Shown here one piece after another: positions 45,001 to 54,170 of a stretch of DNA of 64,000 nt. The number at the start of each line of letters is the position of its first letter. Position 1 is the first letter of the stretch. The notes beneath the pieces were generated by a model. It was given only the letters and a program-made list of their open reading frames with translations. It made no database searches and had not been told where the DNA came from. The DNA comes from UBA2421 sp002343075 (lineage in GTDB: Bacteria; Planctomycetota; Phycisphaerae; Tepidisphaerales; Tepidisphaeraceae): contig CALJLN010000023.1 of NCBI GenBank assembly GCA_937982565.1, positions 162,798 to 226,797 of the forward strand, written 5' to 3'. The position numbers were made by a program, and so were the translations under genes.

Positions 45001-45751
45001 CAGTGGAGTTGTTTTGCGCTTCGATGGTACCGGTGTTGTTGAAGGTTCCGCCGTTGAATCCGACTAGATCCAGGATGCCGCCTCCCGTGGCGCGCATGAC
45101 GCCGGTGTTGCGCATGAACGAGAAGGTGCCGCTGCCGCCGTTCGGATCGACCGAGAGCGTGCCGGCATTCACGTCGGCGGCGATGGTCGCGTGGTTGTCA
45201 AACGTGATCGAGTTGTTGCCGATGTTGCCCGTGCCGTGGATATAGTTGTCGTTGTTGACGACACGCACGGCGGTCGTGCCGTCGAGAATCGCGAGACCGC
45301 TTAGCGTGATCGTCCCCCCGCCGGTGATTTGTGCATCGACGCCGCTTGCGGAATTGATAAATCGAAGTCGTCCGGCGGTGGTGCCGTTGATGATGACTTC
45401 ACCGGCATTGCTCAGGAGCGACGAAGTTCCGCTGCCGTTGAGGCTCAGCGAAGCGGCGTTATTGACCGAAACAACATCGCCGGCGCTGATGTGCAGCGTG
45501 CCTGTCGTGGCCGACGCAGTAACGGTGACAGTGGTGTTCCCCGCCGCCCCCCCATCGACAAAGGTGTTGTTGCCCGCGGTCGGCGCGCCGTTGTTCCAGT
45601 TGCCCGCGACATTCCATGTTCCGGCGCCGGGGCCGGTCCAGGTGGTGTCGGCGGCCAATGCCGATGCGCCGAGGTTGGCGACTGCGATCGCAACGATCGC
45701 GGCGCGACGCTTCAGATAAACACGTTGTGACTCTGACTTGCCGACTTTCAT
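42002..45751 (-). CDS. Passenger-repeat PEP-CTERM surface protein, block B left
   Basis: A 1249-aa secreted protein. The ATG at 45751 has an AAGGAG site; an earlier in-frame ATG at 45769 is less suitable. Signal peptide (IVAIAVANLGASALA), ADTTWTGPGAGTWNVAGNWN opener, then about ten degenerate repeats of roughly 100 residues containing TLGAGQTLRG or TNAAGHTIRG, NNGTIEALNNSTVR and similar. The C-terminus has dockerin-like loops almost identical to the neighbour's and AVPEPAGAVVLLVAGAAMARRRRR. It is divergent from sigma gene B across a 174-nt gap, mirroring block A. Likely an adhesin or matrix protein. Confidence 0.9.
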   Translation of the reverse strand: MKVGKSESQRVYLKRRAAIVAIAVANLGASALAADTTWTGPGAGTWNVAGNWNNGAPTAGNNTFVDGGAAGNTTVTVTASATTGTLHISAGDVVSVNNAASLSLNGSGTSSLLSNAGEVIINGTTAGRLRFINSASGVDAQITGGGTITLSGLAILDGTTAVRVVNNDNYIHGTGNIGNNSITFDNHATIAADVNAGTLSVDPNGGSGTFSFMRNTGVMRATGGGILDLVGFNGGTFNNTGTIEAQNNSTVRYRLGASVTGGTLTSSGTGAHRVTAGNDGFFNSITNTGLMVAENNAAMNINTAITNNGTMSVEAGASYTALRLNGHTDVSGTGVIQLNGQLANIDGAAGARLTLGAGQTLRGAGFVGREVLTVTNNGLIVADINGDVLNLDPDGNSGAFSFLENNGTLRATGGGILELDGFNGGTHSNANGTIEALNNSTVRLKNGAFVSGGTLATSGNGSLSVLTGHTGFFGGGVTNSGLMVAPNQTTIGLVTAMTNNGTIRVEAGANQTLFNINDNATLSGTGQLILSGQNAGISGPDDRRLTNAAGHTIRGEGKIGFNTIWFDNKGLINADVSGGTLDLTADGTAGADAFINSGTLRASNGGILLLNGAEGGFNNTGGLIEAQAGSQVRFINFADVRGGTLNSVGTGRLRINEGQNEGFTDVTNNGILIAENGSSVGTASTFVNNGTVSIEAGANFTGVYAYTPTLISGTGQIVLTGANAYLHGANDQRITNAAGHTIRGQGSIGGTEPWVTNEGLIVADVPGGTMTLAADGTAGQNAFINTGTIRAANGGLINFGPSEGGFNGTGGTVEAQNGSTVRFFNASILGGTFVSAGSGEFRVPSGFAVAFNDNSLSGTMIAENNSNIQTFGPIVNNGTILLDSGVNVAFLNVRAPTLLSGNGTLIMSGTTAFVGGLNDQRLTNDVNHTIRGRGTVGGSEIWVTNNGTILSDVNGGSIVLAGDGTAGQNAVINDGTIRATNGGLVQFGPSEGGVNGLGTLTADDNSTIQSTSGLFVFQGPVNGAGTFAALGGSNFTGSHFRVTNLVVNGATANVRAGGGTLGTSKVSSLSLVGTARLNLTNHDLAVDYTGSSVFDTIRAAIITGYNNGNWNGVGINSSAAQASTSPKTALGYAEASQILGPGGGMFSGVAVDGTTVLVKYTIAGDANLSGNVNLDDFTALAANFGNAGVWTTGDFNYNGLVNLDDFTILASSFGQSLPADVARGAAVPEPAGAVVLLVAGAAMARRRRR

Positions 45752-45904
45752 AATGAACTCCTTCACCATTTCCGAGTAAACACTCTGATATCTGCCATTG
45801 CTTATCCGGGCGGCATCAGCCAGCCGGGGCAGACTTCCCAGATTCACATTCGACCGGGCATTCGAGACGCGGTTGCCGCATTTCACTTGTGCCTCTCCTC
45901 TGTT

Positions 45905-45916
45905 TTGTGCGAAAAT
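45905..45916 (+). promoter_or_regulatory. Conserved TTGTGCGAAAAT box before sigma gene B
   Basis: Identical to the box at 35090-35101. It lies 21 nt before the ATG at 45926 and is in frame with it (MCENIER). The surrounding bases differ, so conservation is local. Confidence 0.5.
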
Positions 45917-45925
45917 ATTGAACGG

Positions 45926-46504
45926 ATGTGGCCAAAAAATTCGGATAATTCGGGAGAGCAGGATCCGAGTGAGCCGCCGGATAGCTTTGAGGGGAACGCG
46001 CGTCAGTTGTTTCCCGTGGTTTACGAGCAGCTTCGCGACCTTGCCCACAGGCACATGGGGCGAGAACGGGCCGGCCTGACGCTGCAAACCACGGCGCTGG
46101 TACATGAGGTCTACGTCCGGCTGAGCAACGACCCGGCGGTGATCTGGGAAAGCCCGCGGCAGTTTTTTGCGGTGGCGGCGGAGTCGATGCGGCGAATTCT
46201 CATCGAACGGGCGCGCCGATATGCCAGCGTCAAGCGCGGCGGCGGGCGGGCACGGGTGGATTTTGACTCAATCGACGCCCCCGTACAGACCGCCGACCCC
46301 GCGGCGCTGCTCGCCCTTGATGAGGCGATCAGCGCGCTGACCCACTTTGATGCCCGCCTCGGCGAAGTGGTCGTTCTCAGATACTTTACGGGCCTGAGCA
46401 TCGAGGAGACCGCCGCCGCGATGGAAAGCTCGCCCCGCACCGTCCGGCGCGACTGGGCAGTGGCCCGGGCCTGGTTGGGACGCAAACTGGCAGCGGCAGA
46501 GTAG
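45926..46504 (+). CDS. ECF sigma factor (kinase-linked planctomycete type), block B
   Basis: A 192-aa sigma factor highly similar to the one at 35108. Shared landmarks: LFPVVYEQLRDLAHRHM, GLTLQTTALVHEVYVRL, MRRILIERARRYASVKRGGG, VVVLRYFTGLSIEETAAAM and SPRTVRRDWAVARAWL. The N-terminus (MWPKNSDNSGEQDPSEPPD) differs, which may set partner specificity. The kinase gene follows after 167 nt, a longer gap than in block A. The divergent gene at 42002 is its likely target. Confidence 0.93.
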   Translation: MWPKNSDNSGEQDPSEPPDSFEGNARQLFPVVYEQLRDLAHRHMGRERAGLTLQTTALVHEVYVRLSNDPAVIWESPRQFFAVAAESMRRILIERARRYASVKRGGGRARVDFDSIDAPVQTADPAALLALDEAISALTHFDARLGEVVVLRYFTGLSIEETAAAMESSPRTVRRDWAVARAWLGRKLAAAE

Positions 46505-46671
46505 ACACCCGCCAACTCGTCCCGGGTTCATCAGTTGGGGGACGAGAGGGCATGTCGCGGATTCTTGGCCACAAATCCCCCCGGTTTGCGCTGATTGATA
46601 CGGGTAGTAGTGTCGGTTTTCTGAGTATCGCGTGAGTTGGGGATCGGAATAAGTATTCGGGAAGTGTGGCG

Positions 46672-49410
46672 ATGGCCGAGGCTGCAAGCAACTGGGAAGT
46701 GATTAAAGAGATTGTAGCCGATGCCCTCGAGCTGCCCGCCGGCGAGCGCGCGGAGATGGTGCGCCGCCGCTGCCATGACGATGCTGCGATGGTGTCGCAA
46801 GTAACCGAGCTGCTCGGCGGATATGACGCGATCGACGGCGTGCTGGGGAGCAAGGCCGACGCGTGGCTGGGGCATACCGGAGCCGACATGCTCGGGCTTT
46901 CGGGGCAGCGCGTTGGCCGCTACACCCTCGATCGGCTTCTGGCCGAGGGCGGCATGGGCGCTGTGTACGTTGCGCAACAGTCAAGCCCTGATCGGCGTGT
47001 CGCCATCAAGCTCTTGCGCAATTCCCTGCCGATGCTTGACGCCGTACACCGCTTTAAGCGCGAGGCGGCGGCGCTGGGACGGCTGCGTCATCCGAACATC
47101 GCTCAGATCTACGAGTCGGGCGTGCATCAGGTCGGCAGCCAGCCTGCGACGCCGTTTCTGGCGATGGAACTGGTCGATGGCCCTCCGCTGAACCGTTACG
47201 CCATCGAAAACAAGCTCCCTCGACAGGACCGCGTGCGGTTGATCATCAAGATCGCCATGGCAGTGCACGCAGCACATCAGCAGGCGGTCATTCATCGCGA
47301 TCTGAAGCCCGCCAATGTGCTGGTGGGAAGCGACGGCGAGCCAAAAGTGCTCGACTTCGGTATTGCTCGACTGGCCGACGCCCCGGAATCAAGCTCGACG
47401 TGGCAGACCACCATCGGTGTGCTGCTCGGCACGCCGGGCTACATGAGCCCCGAGCAGGCCGGGGGCAAACCGGAAGAGGTTGATGTCCGTTCCGATGTCT
47501 GGTCGCTGGGCGTGCTGCTCTATGAACTGCTCACCGAGCGGCTCCCCATGGAGGTGAAGGGGCGATCGGTGGCGGAGATCCTTCGCACGATTGAGGTGGC
47601 CGAGCCACGACCGATCGGCCAGATTGATCCGACACTGCGCGGCGATCTTGAGACCGTTGTCGGCAAGGCGATGTCCAAAGAGAAGACCGAGCGGTACGCA
47701 TCCGCTGAAGCATTTGCCAATGATCTTCGCAACGTGCTCGACTATCAGCCTATCACGGCCCGCGCGCCCTCCCGGTGGTATCGGGCGAAGAAGTTTATCC
47801 GGCGCAACCGAGTGGCCGTGGCGCTGTCGGCGGCGCTGGTGATGCTGCTGGCCGTCGCGACTGTGGTTTCCACCACCGCGATGCTGCGCGAGCGGCGGCA
47901 GCGCAATCGCGCCGAGGCCGTCAATTCGTTCCTGAACGAAGTGATCGGCCGGGCCAACCCCAACACCGGCGGGAAGGACCTGACCATGCGCGACGTCATG
48001 GCACAGGCCGAAGCCGGCGCCGCAACCGATCTGGCCGATCAGCCTGAAGTCGAAGCCGAACTGCGGCGAACGATCGGCTGGGCGTATTACAACATCTCCG
48101 ACTTCCCCGCGGCAGAGCGAAATTTGTCCCGCTCGATCGAGCTGTTTCGCGAAACAGTCGGTGACGATCACATTCAGGCTCTCCGCTCGGCCTCCCACAT
48201 GATCTCGGTGCTGAGGATGCTTGCCCGGTATGACGATGCAATGGCAATTGCCGACTCGGCGGTGGCGCGGGCTTCCAGATCGCTTGGGCCAGACCATCTT
48301 GTTTCACTGGAACTAGAAATCAGCCGGGCCGCGCTCTACACCGACATGAGCGAGACAAAACGCGCCGGTGAGACATACCAGGTCCTGGTGCCACGGCTGC
48401 GCCGCGTGCTGGGTGAAAATCATGGGCAGGTGTTGCTGGCCGAGAACAATCACGGCTACCTGCTGATGTCCACCGGCCGGCACGCTGAAGCGGAGCCGAT
48501 TCTCGAAAGTGTGATCCGTCGGAGTTCGGCGATGCATGGGGCGGACGATCCGGAACTGTTTCCCACGCGGTCGAACCTGCTGACGGTGAAAACCAATCTC
48601 GGCAAGCTGACCGAGTGTGAGGACGGCTACAGACGCCTCTCCGCCGACGCCCGCCGGGTGCTCGGCGAGGATCACCGCAGAACCACCGCGATCGATTCCG
48701 AGTTCTCGCAGCTTCTGAGTCTCATCGGCAAATACGATGAATCGATCGAACTGCAGAAGTCGGTGATTGCCCGCTCGCGCGCAACGGTGGGAGCCGATCA
48801 TCCGATGACGTTCAAGTGGGAACTATTTCTCATCCAGCGAATGTTGAATGCCTCGTGGTTTACCGAAGCCGAAGCAACCGCCCGCGAATCGCTGCCGCGG
48901 GCCCGCAAGGCAATGGGAGATGAGTTTCTGACCACGCTCCTGATCGAAGATAACCTTGCCCGCGCGCTGAGCGGGCAGAAGAAGTTTACCGAGGCCGAAC
49001 CGATCTTTCGATCGGTCATCCCAAAGACGCAGAAGCTGGTCGGCGAAAAAAACAACTGGTATGCCAACGCACGCCTGGCGTTTGGCAAGTGCTTAAACGG
49101 CCTGAAGAAGCATGACGAAGCGATGGAAAACCTCGTCGAGGCCCAGCGCATCAGCGATGAGATGAAGCTGGTAAGCGTCGGGCCATCGGTGCGTAGAGAA
49201 ATCGCGCTCACGCACATGCTGACCAATCATCCTGACGAAGCCGAACGGGTGCTCCTCGCAGCGGTCGAGATTGACAAGACGTTGCACAACCCGATCCAGC
49301 TGCAGCGGACGACCGACGCGCTCGCGCAACTGTACGACAAACTCAACAAACCCACCGAAGCCGCGCGATGGCGCGCCACCACTCAACCGACGACGATCCC
49401 GGCAGACTGA
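46672..49410 (+). CDS. Membrane Ser/Thr protein kinase with TPR tail, block B
   Basis: A 912-aa kinase, paralogue of the one at 35700. The glycine loop is canonical (AEGGMGAVYVA), Lys113 in VAIKLL, HRDLKPAN with Asp210, DFGIARLAD, GTPGYMSPEQ. The membrane helix is near 380-400 (ALVMLLAVATVVSTTA), followed by TPR-like helices to the end (for example YRRLSADARRVLGEDHRRT and IIKIAMAVHAAHQQ earlier in the kinase). The ATG at 46672 has a GGGAAG site; a GTG two codons earlier is possible. The conserved first 80 residues match kinase A in length, so the duplication covered the whole gene. Confidence 0.93.
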   Translation: MAEAASNWEVIKEIVADALELPAGERAEMVRRRCHDDAAMVSQVTELLGGYDAIDGVLGSKADAWLGHTGADMLGLSGQRVGRYTLDRLLAEGGMGAVYVAQQSSPDRRVAIKLLRNSLPMLDAVHRFKREAAALGRLRHPNIAQIYESGVHQVGSQPATPFLAMELVDGPPLNRYAIENKLPRQDRVRLIIKIAMAVHAAHQQAVIHRDLKPANVLVGSDGEPKVLDFGIARLADAPESSSTWQTTIGVLLGTPGYMSPEQAGGKPEEVDVRSDVWSLGVLLYELLTERLPMEVKGRSVAEILRTIEVAEPRPIGQIDPTLRGDLETVVGKAMSKEKTERYASAEAFANDLRNVLDYQPITARAPSRWYRAKKFIRRNRVAVALSAALVMLLAVATVVSTTAMLRERRQRNRAEAVNSFLNEVIGRANPNTGGKDLTMRDVMAQAEAGAATDLADQPEVEAELRRTIGWAYYNISDFPAAERNLSRSIELFRETVGDDHIQALRSASHMISVLRMLARYDDAMAIADSAVARASRSLGPDHLVSLELEISRAALYTDMSETKRAGETYQVLVPRLRRVLGENHGQVLLAENNHGYLLMSTGRHAEAEPILESVIRRSSAMHGADDPELFPTRSNLLTVKTNLGKLTECEDGYRRLSADARRVLGEDHRRTTAIDSEFSQLLSLIGKYDESIELQKSVIARSRATVGADHPMTFKWELFLIQRMLNASWFTEAEATARESLPRARKAMGDEFLTTLLIEDNLARALSGQKKFTEAEPIFRSVIPKTQKLVGEKNNWYANARLAFGKCLNGLKKHDEAMENLVEAQRISDEMKLVSVGPSVRREIALTHMLTNHPDEAERVLLAAVEIDKTLHNPIQLQRTTDALAQLYDKLNKPTEAARWRATTQPTTIPAD

Positions 49411-49557
49411 TTTGCTTCCACAGACGACGGCAGGCGCGCGAGGCCGCTGCTCGATTCCGCTGACCACGCCCATGCCCAATGAAAGTCGGCTGCGCATCGA
49501 ACCGGGTTGACCGGTCAATACGCAGCCGACGAGTGGTGCGCCGCGGGACAATGTCGT

Positions 49558-52500
49558 TTAGCGTCGCCGACGGATGCGGGTCAAGGCTCCCGCTGCGGCG
49601 AGGAGCAGGCCCGCCGAAGCCGGTTCGGGCACTGCCGCGCCGCGGGGCAGGTCGGTCGGGATGCTTTGCCCGAAGTTGGCCGCGAGGATCGTGAAGTCAT
49701 CGAGGTTGACCAGGCCGTTGTAGTTAAAGTCGCCCGATACCCACAGCCCGGCATTGCCGAAGTTGGCCGCGAGCGCCGTAAAGTCGTCGAGGTTGACTGT
49801 CTTGTTCAAGTTGGCGTCGCCCGCAACGGTGTAACGCAGGAGCACGCTCGTGCCGTCTGCGGTCTGCCCGCTAAACGGCCCACCCGCCCCGCCGAGGATC
49901 TGCGATGCCTCGGCGTAGCCGATGGCCGTCTTGGGCAAACCGCTCGCGCCGGCGGTGGTGCTGAGGATGCCCTGCGTGCCGTCCCATGCACCGTTGTTGT
50001 AACCCGACTGCAGGAACGTACGAATCGTGTCGATCGGCGTTGAACCGGTGTAATCGACGATCATGTCGTGATCATTCAAATCCAGCTTGCCGCTTGTGGT
50101 GATGTTCAGCGAACTGACCTTGCTCGTGCCGAGCGTCCCGCCGCCAGCGGTGATGTTGACGCGGGCACTGCTGTTGACGTTGAGCGTTCCAGCGCCCCGG
50201 ACAAAATTGATCGTCGTGCCGGAACTATTGGTAGCATTCCAAACGCCGTTGAGCGTCACGGTTCCGCCGGAGAGGGCGTGGCTGGTGGTGGTCAGCAGCG
50301 TCCCGCCGGCGTCGATGTTAATGTGCCCGCCGGTGTTGTTCACTCCACCGCCAAACTGGCCAGTGAATTGGAGCTGGCTGCCGGTATTGGCGCGCATCGT
50401 GCCGAGATTCTGGAAGCCGTCGGCGACGGCGATGGGATCGACGAACAGTTCGCCACCGTCGGCTGCAACGATCGACCCACGATTAATGATCGCGACATTA
50501 TTGTTCGCGATGATACCGCGCCCGCGAACGGTCTGGCCGGCGCCGATGTCGATCGGCCCGCCGGAGACCCCGAGGATCGCCGATGCGGTGCCGGTGTTCA
50601 TGTTGATTGAGCCGGTGCCGCTGACCACCAGCGTTCCCGTGTGGTTGCTGAATACGGCGTTGCCGGCGCCGGGGCTGAGGTTGATCGTGCCGTTGTTGAG
50701 CAGCGTGCCACCTGCGCTGAGGTTGGCACTGCTGAAGACGTTCATGACGCCCAGATTGGCAACATTGTTGACGATGCCGCTATTGGCCTGGGCCACATCA
50801 ACACCACCGGTCCCGCTGCTGGTAAAGGTTCCGCCGTTGATGACGACGGTACTGAGAAGCTGAACGCGCGAGCCATTCTGGGCAGAGATGGTGCCGTTGT
50901 TGGTGACTTCGCCGCCAAACTGCCCGGAGAACCGCAATAGGCCGCCGTTGGTTGCCGTCATCAGGTTGTTGTTGACAAATCCTCCCGCGAGGGCGACCGG
51001 ATCGACAAACAGCACCTGGCCGGCGGTGTCGGCATTGATGGTTCCACGGTTGATCATGGCGGCGTTGTTGGAGGCGATGGTGCCCACGCCGCGGATGGTG
51101 AGGCCGGCACCAATGTCAATCGAGCTTCCCGTGCCGCCGAAGAACGCACCGCCGTTGGTGCCTGCGTTGAGGTTAACCGTGCCCGTGCCGGTCATGACCA
51201 GCGGGGCGTTAGCGTTGAAAGCACTGTTACTGGCAGCGGGGTTGAGGTTGAGGTGCCCGTTGTGAGTCAGAGTGCCCGAGGCGTTGAGCGTCGAATTGTT
51301 CTGAATATTGAACACACCGAGGTTGGTGTTGTTGGCAATGAAGCCGATGTTTCCCGCCGCGACTTCAACAGCGCCGGTGCCCACGGTGCTGAACGTTCCG
51401 CCGCTGATTCCCACGCCTGAAAAGAGCTGAACAGTCGAGCCGTTGTTGGCAATGATCCGGCCATTGGTGTTGATAAGTCCGCCGCCGAACTGGCCGGAGA
51501 GTTGCAGGAAGCCGCCGTTGCTGGCCTGCATGGTGCCGTTGTTGGTGAAGTCGACGGTTCCACCCCCGGAAACCGGGTCGACGAACAGCGCCCGTCCATT
51601 TAGATCGGCCGAAACCACGCTGTTATTGACGACAGCGATGTTGTTGCTTGCGAGAGTACCCGCTCCGCGGATGGTGTTGTTCACGTTGACAAGCGTTCCG
51701 CTGCCATTGATGAGTGCGCCGCCTGTCAGTGTGCCCGTGGCGTTGGCGAGATTGACCGTTCCACCGCCGTTGAGTGTGACGGTTCCACCGCTCACGACGT
51801 TCATCGTCGCGTTGTTGGTTCCGGCGTTGAGGTTGATGCTGCCGCTGTTAGTGATAGTGCCGGGGCTGAGGTTGAACGTTGCATTGTTGCCGATGACGAC
51901 ATTCCCGGCGAGCGTGACGCTGGCGACGCCGGCGGTGTTGCCGTCGAGGACGCGGATGACGCCGGTGCCGGCGGAGTTAATGGTACCTCCGGTGATTCCG
52001 ATGCCGCTCAACATCTGAACTTCGGAGCCGGTTTGCGCCGAGATCGTGCCGGTGTTGGTAACACCGCCGCCGAACTGACCGGTGAATTGCAGAATTCCGC
52101 CACCCGTAGCGCGCATAATGCCGTTGTTGACGAAGCTGTCCGCCTCGGCGACCGGATCGACGAAGAGGCGCACACCGCTGACGTCTGCCTGCACGATCCC
52201 GCTTGCGCCGTTGGTAAACCGCTGGTTGTTGCTGCCGAGCCGCCCTGCCCCACGGATGAAGTTGTTGACGTTAACCAGACGCCCGTTACCGTTTCCGATG
52301 GCGGCCTCCCCGGAGCCGGTCGAGCCCATGTTAATCGTGCCGGCGCCGGTCAGGTTGGTCGTGCCGGAGTTGAAGTTGAGCAACACATCGTTGTTTACGC
52401 CGGTGAAGTTGATGCTGCCGGAATTAACCAGGTCGCCGGTGTAGTTGGTGGTTGAATTGTTGTCCAGCGTCCAGTTGCCGGTACTGGTGATCGAAGCGAT

Positions 52501-53889
52501 GTTGACGATCTGCCCACCGCCGGTACGGATGATTCCGCCGGCGGTGCTGGCGAAAGTTCCGCCGGTGACGCCGATGGTGTTGAGCAGTTGAACTTCCGAC
52601 CCCGCGCCGCTGGCGAGGATCGTGCCGGTATTGGTGATTCCGCCGCCGAACTGGCCGGTCATTTGAAGTATTCCGCCGTTGGTCGCGCGGAGGATGCCGT
52701 TGTTGACGAACGCATCGGCTTCAGCGACCGGATCGACGAAGAGGCGCGATCCAGTCACGTCGGCCTGCACGATGCCCGCAGCGCCGTTTGTAAATCGCTG
52801 ATTGTTATTTCCCAGCCGCCCCGCCCCGCGGATGAAGTTATTGACGTTGACCAGCCGGCCGTTGCCGTTGCCGATGACGGCCTCGCCGGAACCAGCCGAG
52901 CCCATGTTGATGGTGCCGGCCCCCGTGAGGTTGGTCGTGCCGGTGTTAAAGTTCATGATGACGTCATTGTTCACGCCGTTGAAGTTGATGCTTCCGGAGT
53001 TGAACAGATCGCCGGTGTAGTTGCTGGTGGAATTGTTCTCAAGCCGCCAGTTGCCGCGATTGGCGAGGCTGGCGTAGTTGGCGGTATTGCTGGCGGCGGT
53101 TTGCACGACGCCGGTGCCGCTGGTTGTGAACGTCCCGCCGGTGATGCCAAAGTTGCTTTCGAACTGCGTCACGCTGCCGTTTTGCGCGGAGACAGTTCCG
53201 GTGTTGGTCATTCCGCCCGTGAACTGGCCGGTGAATCGAAGCACGCCGCCGTTGCTGCTGGTGAGCGTGCCGTTGTTGGTCATGCCCGAAGCGACCGGAT
53301 CGATGAAGATGTCTCCGCCATTGACGTTGGCGTTCACCGTACCCTGGTTGATGAAGAACATGCCGTTGCCTGCGATTGCGCCCTGGCCGACGATGGTGTT
53401 GTTGGCGTTGGTGAGGGTGCCGCTGTGGCCGATGATGGCGTTGGCACCGCTCATGACGATCGTCCCGCCGCCGTTGATCAGCAGGCTTCCACCGCCGGTG
53501 GACAGCGATGTGTTGTTGGCTGCAGCATTGATGGAAATCGTGCCGAGGTTGCTGATGAGGCCGGTGACGGCCAGGGTTTGTGCATTGGCAATTGCCACCT
53601 GATCGCCGGCGCTGATGTTCAGCGTGCCGACGGTAAAGCTGGTGTTCACGGTTGCTACAGTGTTCTGAGCATTACCGCCGTCGACGATCGCGGTGAACCC
53701 CGCGGCGTTGGGCACGCCGTTGTTCCAGTTGGCGGCGACACTCCAACTCCCGGCGGCGGGGCCGGTCCAGGTGGTGAGCTGGCCTTGTGCCCAACCCGAC
53801 ACCCCGCTGCCCACCAAGGCCGCAGCAAGAACCATAGAACGACGCAAATGGGCGCGATTGCTCCGACGATTCATTCGATCAGCAGACAT
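49558..53889 (-). CDS. Passenger-repeat PEP-CTERM surface protein, block B right
   Basis: The largest gene here, 1443 aa. The ATG at 53889 has an AAGGAG site. After the signal peptide (SMVLAAALVGSGVSGWAQG) comes LTTWTGPAAGSWSVAANWNN and then about nine repeats of 110-190 residues with NNFIRGAGRLGNNNQRFTNG, LFVDPVAEADAFVNNGILRA and LQFTGQFGGGVTNTGTISAQ. Two neighbouring repeats (near residues 340-690) are nearly identical. The end has GDANLNKTVNLDDFTALAA, GDFNYNGLVNLDDFTILAA and AVPEPASAGLLLAAAGALTRIRRRR. It is convergent with kinase B, matching block A. Confidence 0.9.
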   Translation of the reverse strand: MSADRMNRRSNRAHLRRSMVLAAALVGSGVSGWAQGQLTTWTGPAAGSWSVAANWNNGVPNAAGFTAIVDGGNAQNTVATVNTSFTVGTLNISAGDQVAIANAQTLAVTGLISNLGTISINAAANNTSLSTGGGSLLINGGGTIVMSGANAIIGHSGTLTNANNTIVGQGAIAGNGMFFINQGTVNANVNGGDIFIDPVASGMTNNGTLTSSNGGVLRFTGQFTGGMTNTGTVSAQNGSVTQFESNFGITGGTFTTSGTGVVQTAASNTANYASLANRGNWRLENNSTSNYTGDLFNSGSINFNGVNNDVIMNFNTGTTNLTGAGTINMGSAGSGEAVIGNGNGRLVNVNNFIRGAGRLGNNNQRFTNGAAGIVQADVTGSRLFVDPVAEADAFVNNGILRATNGGILQMTGQFGGGITNTGTILASGAGSEVQLLNTIGVTGGTFASTAGGIIRTGGGQIVNIASITSTGNWTLDNNSTTNYTGDLVNSGSINFTGVNNDVLLNFNSGTTNLTGAGTINMGSTGSGEAAIGNGNGRLVNVNNFIRGAGRLGSNNQRFTNGASGIVQADVSGVRLFVDPVAEADSFVNNGIMRATGGGILQFTGQFGGGVTNTGTISAQTGSEVQMLSGIGITGGTINSAGTGVIRVLDGNTAGVASVTLAGNVVIGNNATFNLSPGTITNSGSINLNAGTNNATMNVVSGGTVTLNGGGTVNLANATGTLTGGALINGSGTLVNVNNTIRGAGTLASNNIAVVNNSVVSADLNGRALFVDPVSGGGTVDFTNNGTMQASNGGFLQLSGQFGGGLINTNGRIIANNGSTVQLFSGVGISGGTFSTVGTGAVEVAAGNIGFIANNTNLGVFNIQNNSTLNASGTLTHNGHLNLNPAASNSAFNANAPLVMTGTGTVNLNAGTNGGAFFGGTGSSIDIGAGLTIRGVGTIASNNAAMINRGTINADTAGQVLFVDPVALAGGFVNNNLMTATNGGLLRFSGQFGGEVTNNGTISAQNGSRVQLLSTVVINGGTFTSSGTGGVDVAQANSGIVNNVANLGVMNVFSSANLSAGGTLLNNGTINLSPGAGNAVFSNHTGTLVVSGTGSINMNTGTASAILGVSGGPIDIGAGQTVRGRGIIANNNVAIINRGSIVAADGGELFVDPIAVADGFQNLGTMRANTGSQLQFTGQFGGGVNNTGGHINIDAGGTLLTTTSHALSGGTVTLNGVWNATNSSGTTINFVRGAGTLNVNSSARVNITAGGGTLGTSKVSSLNITTSGKLDLNDHDMIVDYTGSTPIDTIRTFLQSGYNNGAWDGTQGILSTTAGASGLPKTAIGYAEASQILGGAGGPFSGQTADGTSVLLRYTVAGDANLNKTVNLDDFTALAANFGNAGLWVSGDFNYNGLVNLDDFTILAANFGQSIPTDLPRGAAVPEPASAGLLLAAAGALTRIRRRR

Positions 53890-54170
53890 GACACCACTCC
53901 TTCTCGGCGATTCGGTTACACAACACTTCTGTTGGGCCGCCCGGCTCTTTGCCTGGCATTTTTGCGTCCTACGACGCTTGAGGACTTACGGCCTCCGCAT
54001 GAGTGCGCAGGTCCCGTGCATGCGGGGCCAAAAATTTTTCTCTCGAAGCATTTTCAGCGTCTGACCAGCATCGGCGGGCGCGCAGCATTACCCGGGCACC
54101 CGCACAACACCTACACATGCTCCAAAGTTCCAAAATCCCCCAAATTCAACTGCTGCGCTTCACTACGCAG

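Noticed and set aside
54030..54060. A/T-rich CCAAAAATTTTTCT as a promoter or origin box
   Set aside because: A single short palindrome with no repeated copies or DnaA-box-like sequences nearby.
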